Part shown: in pieces, positions 49,989 through 63,900 of the stretch | Layout: the number at the start of each line of letters is the position of its first letter | How positions within the stretch are numbered: position 1 is the stretch's first letter | Made by a program: the position numbers and the translations under genes | DNA from: Lineus longissimus | Lineage: Eukaryota; Nemertea; Pilidiophora; Heteronemertea; Lineidae | Length of the DNA: 64,000 nt | Reading direction: 5' to 3' | Assembly (NCBI RefSeq): GCF_910592395.1 | Contig: NC_088315.1 | Span: forward strand, 4,528,501 to 4,592,500 | The notes under the pieces: generated by a model | What the model was told of the DNA's origin: nothing | Seen by the model: only the letters and a program-made list of their open reading frames with translations | The model's database searches: none

Positions 49989-51801
49989 GAAAAAAAAGGG
50001 GTGATAGAGGTCACCGATAACCTAAAACATAGGTTCAATGGCTGTGAAAGGCCAACCATAAACATGTATTAAAGTACGACACGTTTTGGGACTTAACAAA
50101 CTGTAATACGGTTGTTCTCAGCCGTAAACTTGGACAGGAGTCAAGGGACAAAACATATCCACCCCTTTGAGTATAATTAATCGTGTATATATGACTTACT
50201 GGTGGACAAAAACCAAGGCCTATGACCGAAATACGTTCATGTTCTCGTTTCAAATGAATATCTTTTGTATTGGGGAAGTCAAATGATACAGATGACATTC
50301 CCTCATCTGACAGCGATTCGTACGATTCCGGGGGAAGAGAATTTGGAGTTGGCCGGTAGAAACTATCACTAACACAGAAACACAGATTGAATTCGGATGA
50401 ATTTTAATCCACTTTTAAAACTACATTGTACATACAGCACGAGAACTTTCACTTCGACGAACCAATACAGTAAATCCGTCAACAAAAATGCATAGTGTCG
50501 AAGAAATCAATTAGTAACCGAACTCCAAGGTAACTGAAAGGTTTCATTCGCTACAACATCCGCCATCTCACCTAATGCAGCACGCATCGCAACCAGCCAA
50601 ATGAAAGAGAATAAAGACTTTGCATCGGTCAAGTAGAAATGTTACTACCACCGACTCATAGCTCGGGCATTGTGGCACTGTTTCAATATATCGCCTATGT
50701 ATCAGTATGTTCAGGTTAGCTGGTCCATGTTATTGATTTCAACCATTTGCTATTATCCTTAGCAATATATCTACGTTGTGGACGTTAAAGTCGTTCTGAT
50801 TTTAATGCTTTGTTCGATTAGTCAACTGATGACCAAATGTTCTGAATTGTGGTGAGTGTAATTATGGAAACAGAAAAAGATTTGACAGAACTTAGCCAAA
50901 AAAAGCGACATAGAATACGGTTTTGAGTGACCATCACTTCTCACACCAATCCTTACCTTGTGAATTCGAAATATGAAGACAGTTCTAAACTGCTGCGTCA
51001 AAGTGTCATCCGAACGTCTTGTCCACCCTTCATATGAGTGCTCCTCCTTTGGAAATAGTGTTACTTTGCTTATAAACCCTATACTATATAGCACAATGGA
51101 TTAGAGTTTATTTACTGACCACAGCCCAGTCCATGAATAAGCCAGTATGGTATGTAAAATGCCATGGCATTGTCCAAATGCATGGCAATCCCCACAAAAG
51201 CGCACTTGCGCCCTGTATTACGTAACTGGGCGTATTTATGTCCTTATGCAAAATTAATGAAGCCTTATAAGGTTCAGGTCAAGTAGAACAGGGAAGTTTA
51301 CCCAGATGGAAGAGCGAGTTAAAACTAAAGGATAGTGATACTGAATTTGTTGAGCCAGATGATTTTTCAAGAGTCACTTAGTGGTACAAAAAGACTACTG
51401 TGGAAGTTATGCCTGGGACATAATTTAAAGGCCCTTGGGATAACCATGAAGCTATAACCACAGGTAGTTTCATTGAATAACCGAAGATCTCTCATCCTAA
51501 TTTTTAAAATAACCCAACCCAAACAATATGACTCGTACTGGTGGTATCGAGATAAAATGTTCCCTATCGAGTGGCTTATGAAAAACAAGGGCAAAAGCAA
51601 AGTGGCTATTCTTATGACTAGTCGTAACCTCGGATCGAACTTTAAGGATCAAAAGTCATGAAATGATGTGTAATTAACAATATAATTTATATTTTGCTCA
51701 CAGCCATAAGTAAACGTCACTTATTTCTTCAAAGCTTCTTTTTTCGTCAATCTTATTTTGGGACCCAACAGAAATGCTCCGTCATTTGCTGGCTCTGATT
51801 G
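49989..51801. promoter_or_regulatory. Divergent interval between transporter and harmonin
   Basis: About 1.8 kb of AT-rich sequence separates the two head-to-head genes. It has no credible ORF. It should hold the transporter's 5' exon and promoter and upstream elements of harmonin, but I saw no TATA box or motif that settles a start site. Confidence 0.4.
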
Positions 51802-51943
51802 AGCCCGCCCCTCTGCAAAAATGCGAGCTCATTTCGTCAGCCTCGGCAGAATGGCACACTCGCTGAGAACCGCCGCGACATCATCTGGCTGAAAAGCACA
51901 CTACAACCGGATACGGAAATGCCTCGCTGCCATTTGTAAACAA
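51802..51943 (+). promoter_or_regulatory. Harmonin proximal promoter / 5' UTR
   Basis: This segment is richer in G+C than its surroundings. It holds a GC box (cccgcccc, 51804-51811) and a 23-codon upstream ORF (51821-51892, ATG CGA GCT...TGA) ending 51 nt before the harmonin ATG. The first half (about 51802-51852) is nearly repeated at 27305-27352. Next to the start codon is an inverted repeat, catttgt-aa-acaaatg (51931-51946), whose right arm contains the first ATG and whose centre reads gtaaaca, a forkhead-type site. Confidence 0.45.
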
Positions 51944-54900
51944 ATGCTCGAAATGGAGAAGCGGGTTGCCAAAGATTTCTACAACAAAGTGAGTTATCTA
52001 CATGATTTCAAATTTTGAATCACATTTCGATACAATGAAACTAACAAGTGTTGTCTTCTTCGTTGTTAAATTGCATGGAATCCGTATTTAACTCTCGCAA
52101 AGTAGTAAAAACATTGTTGACATTTGGCTTCTAAAGTCTGGTCATGTAAATGCACTGCACTCATTCAATTCATGTAGTATAGGCCTACACTGTACTGCTA
52201 AACTTACCATCTATCTATGGCAATGTTGTGTGTGTGGGGGGGGGGGGGGGATGTTTGCAGTAGTAATAGGGAGCTTTTGATAATAATATGGGGTGTGTAT
52301 AAGCAACTGTGATAGGCCTTCATAGGTCTCCCTCAAATAGGACTTTTAATAGTAATTCACTGATTGTGGCTAAAAAATAGGCTTGTTGCCTTATAGTTAT
52401 AGCTAAGCTATAAACTTAGGAAGCCATAAAATGAAGAACTGACATAGTCTGAGGTGAGAGGCATACATGTAGTGAGTTATTGGCTATTAAAGACCAAATA
52501 ATCCTCTTATACCTAATACTGCATAGGCCTATTACTACAGAACTAGGGAATGACTTGACCCAATGACGTTTTTTTTCAGGTCCAGAGCTATCTCCCCAAT
52601 GATAAGGAGAGGGAGTCACTCTATGAGGTACTTCGCATTTATCAGGGGTAGGTGGATTTCTAGTATTTGATATAGGTTTCAATTAAGGAGACTATCAAAT
52701 CATGCACAAAAACTGTTATTGCTCAATCAATATATTGAAACTAGTCCATCTTATTGTCTTGTTGGCACGGGCTAAGTCCTTGTGGCCCAGCTACAAACAG
52801 CTGTCACTTAATAAATGTAACATATTGAACAACATAGTGAAGACTTCAATGAAAAGGAATTCTGCAGACATGGTTGTGACTTTTAAAGTAGTCCGGGTAC
52901 AACTACTTTCTACTAGAGTATCAATTAAACTGTTTTAGTATAAAATTGAAATACCAGGAAAGATAATATGTGACTCGTCACACCAAAACCAAGCGCATGT
53001 CTCACAGAAGATGAGCCTAAATGACACCAGAAGATAATGGGAGAAATTGATGTGCTCATATTTCACAAAAGGCAGACAATAGAGAAATGAACAAACAGTC
53101 CCTCTCAACCTGCCAAGCTCAGAGCGACATGCGCCTGGTTTTGCTGTGACGGATCACATATTTGAAAAGTTTCATGGATATGTTTTTCAGTAACCTTGAC
53201 CTACACAGCCTCATCAATGAACTCAAACACATTGTCAACACTCCCGGGAAGATGCAATTATTTGAGGACATTCGGTAGGTATACTGCAATCAATTTATCC
53301 TGAAATGTCATGATGATGAAATAAAAATGCTCTACATCTTCATTGGTTCTCTTAACATTTGGACTGCATATTAGGAAACACTACAATGAGTTTTCTGTTC
53401 AATACTGGAAGCATCAAAAAGTCATTTCCCTATAAACTGTTTTGCAAATAATTCATATGCACTACAATATTGAAATATATCCCTAATCATGCCAGAGCAC
53501 TTTAAAATACCATGCTGACATTTAACGGAAGTGTACTATCTGCACTGTGCAGACCCACTTGGCACAAGTTAGCTACTGTAGTTGTACAATGTAGTATGTT
53601 CAATACAACACCCATGGTGCATGTACAATAAGTTAGCCAATGGAATGCATGCAGGTGATGAAATTGATTTTTACTGAAATGTATTTGTTATGTGTATGAG
53701 GTATCATAAATGTCCCACCCATTTTGAAAAAAGTGATTTAAGTGGTTTAAGGTGTTATTTTGTGGGTGTGATTAGTCTGTCGTTGATTTTTATCTGTTTG
53801 GAATATGATTATTCAGGATTCAATCACAGCATTAGTCGATCATCTCTGACTGATTTGGATTTTCTTTTGGGGTAAAATCCTTGAACTGTTTCAGTCCAGT
53901 TGGAAAAATAGTATTCCATGGACTGATGGATCTATGTATGTATTGTAAGAGAGTCAAATCGTGTTAGAACAGGATCTTTTAGCATAATGGCATTGCCATA
54001 CACGAAGCCCTTATTGATTATCCGATCATTATCATTGCAGATCTAATCACGCAAATCTGATCAAATGGTTAAAGATTTATGCCCAGTACTGCCCAGTCTA
54101 TTTCATGGTCTTAATGAGCTTATCTCATATTCATGTCTTGGGTATGCAGTTGCATGGTAAAGTTATTGAACTTGCTGTGGGTTTCCAATGCAACCACTGT
54201 TCTGCGTGAGACCACTTGTTTTATTATTTAAAAGTAAAAGTATCACATAATTCCATTCAGCTGAAGACCTACATATATTTTATGGGTGCTAAAGGTGTCT
54301 TGCCGAAAGTCATCAGTTGAACCTGCTTAGCATTTGTTTTCCCTACCTGTTGGTCATTGCCAGAACGTTTTTGATTTCGTTGAGCTCAACTGAACTATCT
54401 GACTTTGCAGGCCTCTTATTCCCCTTCGCCACCAGATGGAGTATGACACGTGGGTCCCACGTCGTTCTGGTGGCAGATTATGTGTGATTAGGCTACAGAG
54501 GATGGGAGGGGATTCGCTAGGATTTTCAGTGAGAGGAGGTATGTTTCAGTGGTATAAAGGAGGAAGACCTCAAGGCAAAGCCGGGCCAGCACAGTAGTCA
54601 GCCTGAGGGGTTTCCTGAATAGAAAGGTTCAACTTTTTTTTTTTTATTACTTATCACCTCGACCTGATATTGCTGTGGTCTGTATCAAAGTAGTCACTCA
54701 GTTTTACTTATTGCGATACGCCTCATATTTTGCTACTGTTTACCAATATGTTTTTGTCATTTTGTTCATATTTCAGGTCTTGAACATGGTGTTGGTATCT
54801 ACGTGTCACATGTTGTGCCAGAATCACTTGCCTACATCCAGGGTCTCAGGGTAAGATATTGTGTTGTATTTCTGTTATAGTTGCCGTCCAGGCAAGTTCA

Positions 54901-57900
54901 GCTGTTTTCAGTTGTGCTTCTTCTGGTCACAGCTGTAGTCGGTGGGTTGAGAAGTCTGGAAAATTCTGTACTTAGGGCTGAAGTTAAGTTGTCAATCTTG
55001 CAGTTGCACATTGGTTAGTTAAAAGTTAACCACCCCAGTTCCATACTCTTTGTGCCGCCTACAAAAAGATTTAACATTGTGTTAGATTATTATATCTTTT
55101 CTTGAAAGGTTGGTGATCAAATTGTTCGAGTCAATGGATTCACAATAGACCAAGCCATCCATGAGGAGGTGCTCAACCTGATCAAGGGTCGCAATGAAAT
55201 CGTTCTCAAAGTGCTGCGGGTTGGGATGATCCCAATTCGTGACAAACCCTCGGACCCCGTGACTTGGAAGTATGTCGATTTCTTAGATCCTGCCAAAATC
55301 TTGGTGAGTTCTCCTGTACTTAGTGTTGACGTTTGTTTATAAATTACATAAATTACAATACATATATGACGAAAGATTTTTGGGCCATTACACGGCATCT
55401 TGCTTGTTTAAGTAAAATATTGAAATTTTCGTGTTTTCTGAAAATTTTCCTAACCTGAACGTCATTATACATGTAGTACAGTTTATTTTGAGATTCTTTA
55501 CCTTATTTTTCAGAAAAAAGTGGCTGGTGACGATGACTCAAATAACGCGGGAGATCACCGGGAAGTGAGGCTGTTTGTTAATATGACTGGAGCTGAAAGT
55601 TTTGGATGCAGGTAGGATTTCTTTGACTGGTGTATTTCAATCAGCAGAACTTCAGGTCAAATCATAGAAAAAAGAAAGCCAGTGCAAAATACACTCATCT
55701 GATTAAGAAAATGTCAGAGTAAAACGTTGACCGATATATGTATACCACAAGATTATTTATCTGTTACTGACTTATCTTTGCAGTATTTGCAGTGGTCCCC
55801 CAACTCTCCCAGGTATCTTTGTCCAGTCCATCAAGTTGGGAAGCCTGGCTGAGGAGGCTGGCCTTGAAGTCGGCGATCAGATCATCAACGTGAATGGATC
55901 CAACTTCCATAATATCAGACATTCAGAGGTAAGATATGATTGTGTCCTTACTGATTTTCTCTCTTGTTGAATTGAGCAGGCAAATCAAATGAGATTTGTT
56001 ATGTCAGCAGGGCAATGTGGTCAGAGCCAGCAGTTATCATGTATGCTCTCATAATTAATACATTGTATGGAACAGGCCACCTCGTTTGCGATATCATTTA
56101 AGTCATTCTACTTCAATTCCAAGATTCCTTGCGTACCTATGGGTCTTAGAGCCACAGCTAGCAACTTAACAGTCCAACAATTGGACCTTATCTTATATTT
56201 TTAATGTTCCATCCATAGGCAGTTGTTGCGTTGAAATCAAGTAAACAACTCAACATAACTTTGAGAAGGGGTGCTGGTCTGACCCTATTTGGCGCAAAGA
56301 TCCAACCAGCTACTATCGACAATGAAATGGAGGAGGAAAAACGTCACAAGCTCCAACAGCTACTGAGAGATAGGGAGCGCCGAGAGAGGCAGGATCAGGA
56401 AAGGTGTGTAAGCTGTAAGGTAGAGTGCTACAATTATAACCCCGGTTCCCTTTTTTTGATAAATAATGAGATTATATGCAAAATCTGCACAAATTAGATG
56501 CTTGCGAAAGCTTTTTTGGTTTGCAGTATTGTCTTACACTGACAGGGTATTGTTTGCCTGTAAGCTTCATATTGTCGGTAACAAGCTTACATTGTATGAC
56601 TGAGCTATTCTTGTGTAATGAGGAGTAAATCTCTGTCCCCTTACTTGCAACTGCAGCCTTGATCTTATAAGGTAAGCCAAGCTTTTTGTGTGACGTTACG
56701 TTGTCTGTGAGGCCTGGTTCACATAGAGTTCATCATGTCACTTGTTGCATATCACCATACAAATTTCACATGTGACAAGAATGCAAGAGGAACGAACCAG
56801 TTTTTTCAAAAGAGTGGGCTACACGTGAATCACATTGTCATTTTTCACCCTCATAGCATGTAAGGTAATTTTGTTCATGCTTTAGTCAGTTAACAAAGAT
56901 ACCATGTGCATGTGACTGGTGACAGGTGACAAACAAAGATACCATGTACATGTGACTGGTGACAGGTGACAGCTTGAATCTATTCCTATGTCAACCCAGC
57001 CTAATGCACTTCTCTGTTGTTACTCAACACATGGACAGTACAAGACTTGAGAACTGGTGCCGAATTCGTAAAAGAACATACAATACCTTTCCCAACACTG
57101 ACTCCATTTTCACCATTACCTCTATTCACCGTTTTGTTACTAATTTCGTGGCTTGCAATTGAAGTAGCATGCCTTTAATTGTCCACTGTCTGTCCATCTT
57201 TGTGAATTGTACCACATAAACTTGGGTTTTCAAAATGCATTTCTCATTCTATTAATAAACTGCATGAACCTAAAATTAGTGTTAGCATTCATAGGGGACT
57301 CCTTTTCCTCAGCAAAATTAGTTGGAGTATCACTCTTATGTTATTCGATTGCCTGCTTACTATCATAGTTGTGTGAAAAGATATTGTATAATGTTTTCCT
57401 GAGGCAATAATTGGTGATCACAGTGACCTGCAGTCAATATCAAACACAGTGATTACCATTTTTATGTTGCACATAGCAGCTATTATGATGACAGGTAGGA
57501 GAAATTTTAATCTCTTGGTTGCCTGGCGCTTCAAAAGTGGACTGTAAAGCGTACGATTCTCTTCACAGAAAAGTCCTTGAAGAAGAGGAAAGACAGCGAG
57601 AAGGAGAGAAGCGACAGAAGGCTGAAGAAGAGGCAAGGAGAGAAGAGGAGAGGTGGAGGAAAGAAGAGGAAGGTATGGATGATGGTAGGCAAAGCTTTTC
57701 TCTTCTGAGGTGAAGGGATCAGCGTGTTTAGTATAATGATACAAATTAATGTGACGGTAATGGGTCTTGCCTGTGTTAATCGATTGTCCAGTTCTTATTG
57801 CATGCTTGCTCAGTACCACTAAACATGGAGTGACTTTAAAAAGCATCTATATTAAAATTTGATCGAACATATTTTATGAGAATTTCGCATCTTCAGAAAT

Positions 57901-60900
57901 TGTGACTTTTGATTTCAACAGCTAAGGTTCTAAAGGGCCGTAAGTAATAACCAGTTGTTTAATTTTGCTTTGCATTGTCTCTAGATTTCACTCATTATAT
58001 CAAGGAATCCTTCTCAGTACTCAATTCTATTCATTGAGCTTGTGCAAAGTAGCGATAACGATTTAAAATGCTAAAAAATTCGAAAAATTGTTTAGCGCCT
58101 CGGCTCTTTTGATAATACCTTTTCAAATTAAGCTTTTTTGCTGGTGGTAACGTTCGGGAAACCTCCCAATCATGTTCCTTTTTACTATCTTTCAATGCTG
58201 TGGATTATGATTCAATTTAATAACTGTTCAGTCGTTGGTATTGATGTGCTTTCTTACGGTTGGGGGCAGTGATTCACAAAAACAAAAGAGGTTGATTGTC
58301 AAGCTCTGTGTGCTCTAAGAGAGATAAGCAAGTGCACTACGCAAGCAGTTTCCAAGTCTATTTATTAGGTTATTGTAAATCTTAACAACTAAAAAGTAGA
58401 TCCAGTATCTTCTGGAGTTAATCACTAATGTATGTAAATACTTAACATGAACTAACCAAACTCAACAATATGAAGAAGAATATTCTCACTACCATAACTT
58501 TAATGTGATTAGAGAGGTGCAGTTCAGAACTAATTGAATACAGAACAATTGAATACAGAACTAATTGAATACAGAACTAATTGAATACAAGATATATTTA
58601 AGATATATTTAAGATATATATTAAGATATATATTTAAGATATATTCAAGATATATTTAAGATATATTTTTCCAGAGAAGGTTAGGTCATTCATTGCCAAT
58701 GCTAATGAAAATTTGTAAGGAATAACAGTGTGTTAAAAATACTTGCGATTGTTGAAAGTCTGGCCGAAATGTGTGCAAAGTTTTTGAAAGTTATTTTTGC
58801 TAGACTGCTCTATTGCAAGCTTTTAGCTGACCGGGTGATCTCTACCCAGTAAATGATGCCTTATATCATCCTTGCTTTCTGCAGAGAGAACAGCAAGGGA
58901 AATCCAAGAGGAAATGATTCGGATTAGTCTCGAGCAACAGGAGAAGGAGAATGAGAGACAGCGCAGACTTGGTGAGTACCAACTCTTGTCTATTATTATC
59001 ACTGTTGTCTTATTTGGCTATTGTCAGAAAAATTTAAAATTTGCTCAAGAATCACAATCATCAATGGTACCTTCCAATAGAACTGAGGGACTATTACCTT
59101 ACAATAGAGTTCCTCATTGTTGTAAATACCCTTTTCCAGATGAAGAACGTGAAAGAAATGCCCACGAAGAGGCCAGAAGAATGCGAGGTCAGAAAGAAAG
59201 ATATGCCGGTGGCGAGGTGAGTTGATAATAAATTAATTTTGATCATGAGATGGATGAGATTGCAAAAAGTGCAAATTTCATACCATCAGGCATGTCCAGT
59301 TAACTGTTACATTCATTGTATGTTTTTGATGCCCATTTCATCCATGTCTTTCTACTCACAGAAAAGTGTTTGAAGCTGACTGCGATGAAGGACATAAAGG
59401 GCTTTGGCCATTTTTTACTTCTTGCAGGTCGATTTATCATGTTTCTTTTTGTGATCCCTCCCCTGTCAGGTTCGCATGTTAGTACATCGACACAAGGTAT
59501 AGATAGGTCCAAATTCGCATGGTCTTAGTTGATGTCCTGGGTATAGGTTCAAGATCACCGTATTCACTGTTCATTTTCAGTTCATGTTAGGCCACATGTT
59601 TTTTATTTCTTGGTTTACGGGAAGAGCTTTTAAAAATGTATGGTCGGGTGGTCGAAATAAAATTAAAAATAAAAATAACCCAAATAGCTATGTATGATCA
59701 GAAGAAATAAAATTACCCAATCACTGCTGGAATCAAAGTTAAATTTTTTTCAGAACAAGGCGCAATGTCTTAGTCGGGGCTATAACCCTCATCTAGATGG
59801 CTGATAAGTTGTGAAAGTGCACAAAAATTGGTAATCGCACTGCTCTATACAGTGGATTTTATTTTATTTCTCATTATTTTATCTAATTATGATGGGTCGG
59901 GCAGAAAATAAAATAAAAAATTGATGATTTTCAGATTTTATTTTTTTCTCCAAAATCCCAAAAAAGCAAGTCGATCGGTCCCGTAAACCAAGAAATAAAA
60001 AACACGTGGCCTTATGTACAATGATTGTCTTCAAAGGTTATCATCACTCATATAACTCACAATGCCACATTTTTTGTCAACATGTCGTTGAACGATTCTG
60101 AAAGCCACCCCATCCCATCCCGTTCATCAATCCTATTCACTATCACCTATTGGTACAGTACCTAAGAGAGCCCAGTCTTACTTATTTGTGAAAAGCTCTT
60201 TGCACTGTACTAATATTCAAACAAACAAAAAAGACTGGTCAAGCCATTCGTAAGTGATTAAATTCAAAGTCATAATGCCTCGCTTTGTAACCTAACTCGA
60301 TTGCTGCCGCCAGTTTCAATCAAAACATGATTATGAAATGAGAAATTCTTCACCACACTTTTATAACTTGAATGCTGTCACCAGGAGGGTGAGCCACTCC
60401 GCTTGAAGCGGATGCGCAAGGAGTTTGAGCTACGCCGCATCTTCATACAACAACAGGAAATGAGTGCTGAGAGAGAGCACCTCCTTCGCCAGGAGAGATA
60501 CCAACAGATGGTTCAGGAGGCACAGCGAGAGCTTAAAGAAGAGTCTAAGAAAACACCTGGGGTCAGTCTCATTTGAAAAAGTTTTTATTAAATTTTAATT
60601 TTTCATTGCTTTTTTTACGTCTGCTCGTCTTACTGTTAGACAAAGATACAAAATAATGTGTTACCTACTGATTATTTATTATCAATAATGTTGTTGAGCT
60701 TTTCATTCTAGGCCTATTTACCTTTTAAAAATGTCCTTAATAATCATGATATTAAAGATGTGTAATTGTAAGGATAGTGTTTCATCCGCTATTCATCGGC
60801 ATCAAAACACGAGCACAGACAGCTTGCCATTAATTTGAAATACGAAAGAGCTGAAGCGGATATAATCTTCTGAGGTCAGGGCAGCATCCTCCATAAAGAA

Positions 60901-63900
60901 TCTGGATGTAATTTTAGCCGTAAATAACCTTGTTTTCCAATACTCTTGTATTTTAATCTCCGTCTGTACTACCCCTACCCTACAGGCCCAACGTCGCCCA
61001 CCGCCCATTCAGCTGCGGCCCGTCTCACAAGATTTCCATGTTCTCGTCACCCCACCAACACCTACAATAGCTTCGAAGGTAGTACAAGCGTCACTCAAAT
61101 TACTAATGGTGTTAGCTCCTTCTGTTTTTAAGGGATTTAGCCTAATTTAGGTCACAAAAGTGAGGTGCAGGTTGTCTTATTTTTAACAAACAAATCCTTT
61201 AAATCGATGTATTGTTTTCCAATGTGTTTTTCTAAATTATGTGCCAAAAAAAATGCAATATCGACCAAAAATTGCTTATCATTCCTTCTTTCTTTTGATA
61301 AATAACAATTTCTCTTTGTTTAAAATCCCTGCACAATACAGGAAGACTGCTCACCAGCCTCCCCCCTCATTCCCCTCCGCCACTCACAAGATGGGGCACC
61401 CTCACTCACACCGACACCAAGCCAGGTAGTCACCCATTCATGTTGTTTTTTATTTCAAGGTTACAATCCGGCTTACTGCATATCTGCAGTTTACGTGTAC
61501 ATGTATAGCTAAATTTCATTCTTTTTCGTAACGTTTCATTTTCTTTTCTATTCAAGGTTTTCCTTCAGGTTAACAGTTTTTACAGGACGAATGATTTGTG
61601 TTCTATAATTCTTCGTGTAATGTCCCATTTTAGTTTCAATGCCATTTGAAATGTCACAGTGCAAATCTTTTTTAGTCTACTTATACATTCTCCTCTTGTC
61701 AACATAGAAATATCAAGAAAATTCGTCTGAAGTTTATCAAAACAAGTGCATCAACAACCACATGTAATCTTAAAATTAATTTTTTTCGTAATGGCCTATC
61801 CTCCATCCTTTAATTATTAACTTTCAGAGCTCTAGCATTCGTGAGTCACCAGTCCATCAAGTCCATGTCGATCCGAGGAGGCAGCCGCCAAAGTCAATGA
61901 TGAAGTCTGGTCCAAGTAAAGCGGAGAGACTAATGTTGAAGAAGCCATCTTTCAGTGATGGGTATGTACCAATATTTAAGTGATCAAAGAACCTGTTGCA
62001 AGAAATCTTATGGTTGCATTTGTGGTTCCCCGTAGATTGTCTTCCATAGTAGCTTTACAACATATTCAAATACCTGTCGGTGTGCTTATTTTTCTCATCT
62101 CCGCTAAAATTTTGTTGATGGTAGATAACAGGATATCTTTGCTATTTGTAAACAACCCCAGCCCCTTTGTACCAAGCCAAAGAACCCTTGCCGATTCCTT
62201 AGAATGTGTTTTGTGCAAATACTAAAAGAGCTTTAGTACCCTTTCTCTAAGTACTCCTGATAGTGATCCCAGATGTATTAATTTGCCTTCCAGCCACTGC
62301 AGACCCTATAGGTTTGTTTTCTTTTAAACTGTAGATCCATTTTCTTGTTAAAATTTACCAAGTCGCTTTGGTTGATTACATCATGGTTATCTCTTCTGGG
62401 GTCCAACAGTGGGTTTTTCAATGAATACCTCTTTTGAGCATTGTCCGTCTTAAGTGGTTCAGTTAAAGTATAGAAAACTGATGTTCCAAATCAAGTGAAT
62501 AACATCTGTAGAAGAGATAGCTACTTGTTTGTACTAATCAGTTATTTCCCTTATCATTAATATAAATGCATATGGATCATTGCTTAACATTTGTTTTGAA
62601 TTCATAATGCACTTACCCAAATAATGCTCAGCCCTTTCATGCCTGTCTGTATAATGTTCTGATATGTTAACTGGGGTACTGCGACATTACCTGCAACATA
62701 GATTAGTTTGCACAAGAAGTTAACCAATTCTATTAGGTAACATTAGGTAAAGATTTATCACATCAGGTAAAGGTTATAACATTAGGTAAAGAGTTATATA
62801 TTGCATAAGGTAAAGAGTTATCACATCAGGTAAAGGTTATAACATTAGGTAAAGAGTTATATATTGCATAAGGTAAAGAGTTATCACATCAGGTAAAGGT
62901 TATAACATTAGGTAAAGAGTTATATATTGCATAAGGTAAAGAGTTATCACATCAGGTAAAGGTTATAACATTAGGTAAAGAGTTATATATTGCATAAGGT
63001 TAAGAGTTATCACATCAGGTAACATTAGGTAAAGAGTTATACATGTATATTGAATTAGGTAAAGATTTATCACATCAGGTTAAGGTTATAACATTAGGTT
63101 AAGGTAAGGAGGTGGACATTCTGCTTACTGTTTTTATTACCTGCTTCAGTTTTACTATCATAGAAGATGTCAAGAAGTCTGAACAAGAAGTCACAGAGGA
63201 TAACTTTAATCCTAACCACTTGGTAAGTCGGCCTTAAATGAACTCTTGGCATTTTGATTATATGATAGTCTTCCAGTGTCGATTTCGTACTTTACAACTT
63301 CTAACTTCTGAGTTATTTGTGTATTGATTCCCATTTAATCATTCAGCCTGATGGTTTCATGTGCTGTCATTAGATGGAACAAGTGTTAGGTATCTACACA
63401 CTTGGGTGAAACAAATGTCTGAAGTTATCATAATACTTGATATTTCAGTTCACGAATGAACAGATAGCTGGAAGACAGGTCATTTTTGTCAAAATTAAAA
63501 AGGTAAAAAGTAAAGGTTTAATCTATGATTTTTCCATATTGTCATCATTTACCTCCCAGCCGATTTATTTTCAATCAATAAACCTAGATCTAACATTTTT
63601 TGTCTCTCTTTTTCAGGATGGTTTGCCTCTCAACATGTCAATAGAGGGAGGCACTGACTCGCCGATTGGAGGCAAAATTGTTGTCTCTGAGATATATGTG
63701 GGTGGAGCTGTGTATAGGCAAGGTATGCATCAAATGTCCGTAATATTCAAACTTGAGGCAAGTAAGCTAGAGAATACCGCATTTGTTCCAGTTATCAATT
63801 TGAAATTGATGTACCAAGTACATGAATGCATTGGCCAGAGTATAAAACCTTGCAGGTGAAGATGAAAAACATTAACCTTGTTTCTGTTTTTTCAGGAGGT

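Larger units (their letters stand above)
56318..60561 (+). other. Harmonin coiled-coil exons
   Basis: Residues about 313-489, spread over exons 9-13. The sequence is highly charged and heptad-like (EEEKRHKLQQLLRDRERRER, then EEEARREEERWRKEEE and similar), with almost no Pro or Gly until KKTPG at the end. It is longer than the single coiled coil of human harmonin-a. Exons 11 and 12 are joined by a 168-nt intron that is itself open in frame. Confidence 0.85.

Noticed and set aside
57418-57846. 142-codon minus-strand ORF
   Set aside because: It is the antisense shadow of the harmonin coiled-coil exon 57569-57672, whose purine-rich strand leaves the complement open.
62733-63110. CRISPR-like array
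   Set aside because: The repeats are contiguous 63-bp minisatellite units without unique spacers, inside an animal intron.
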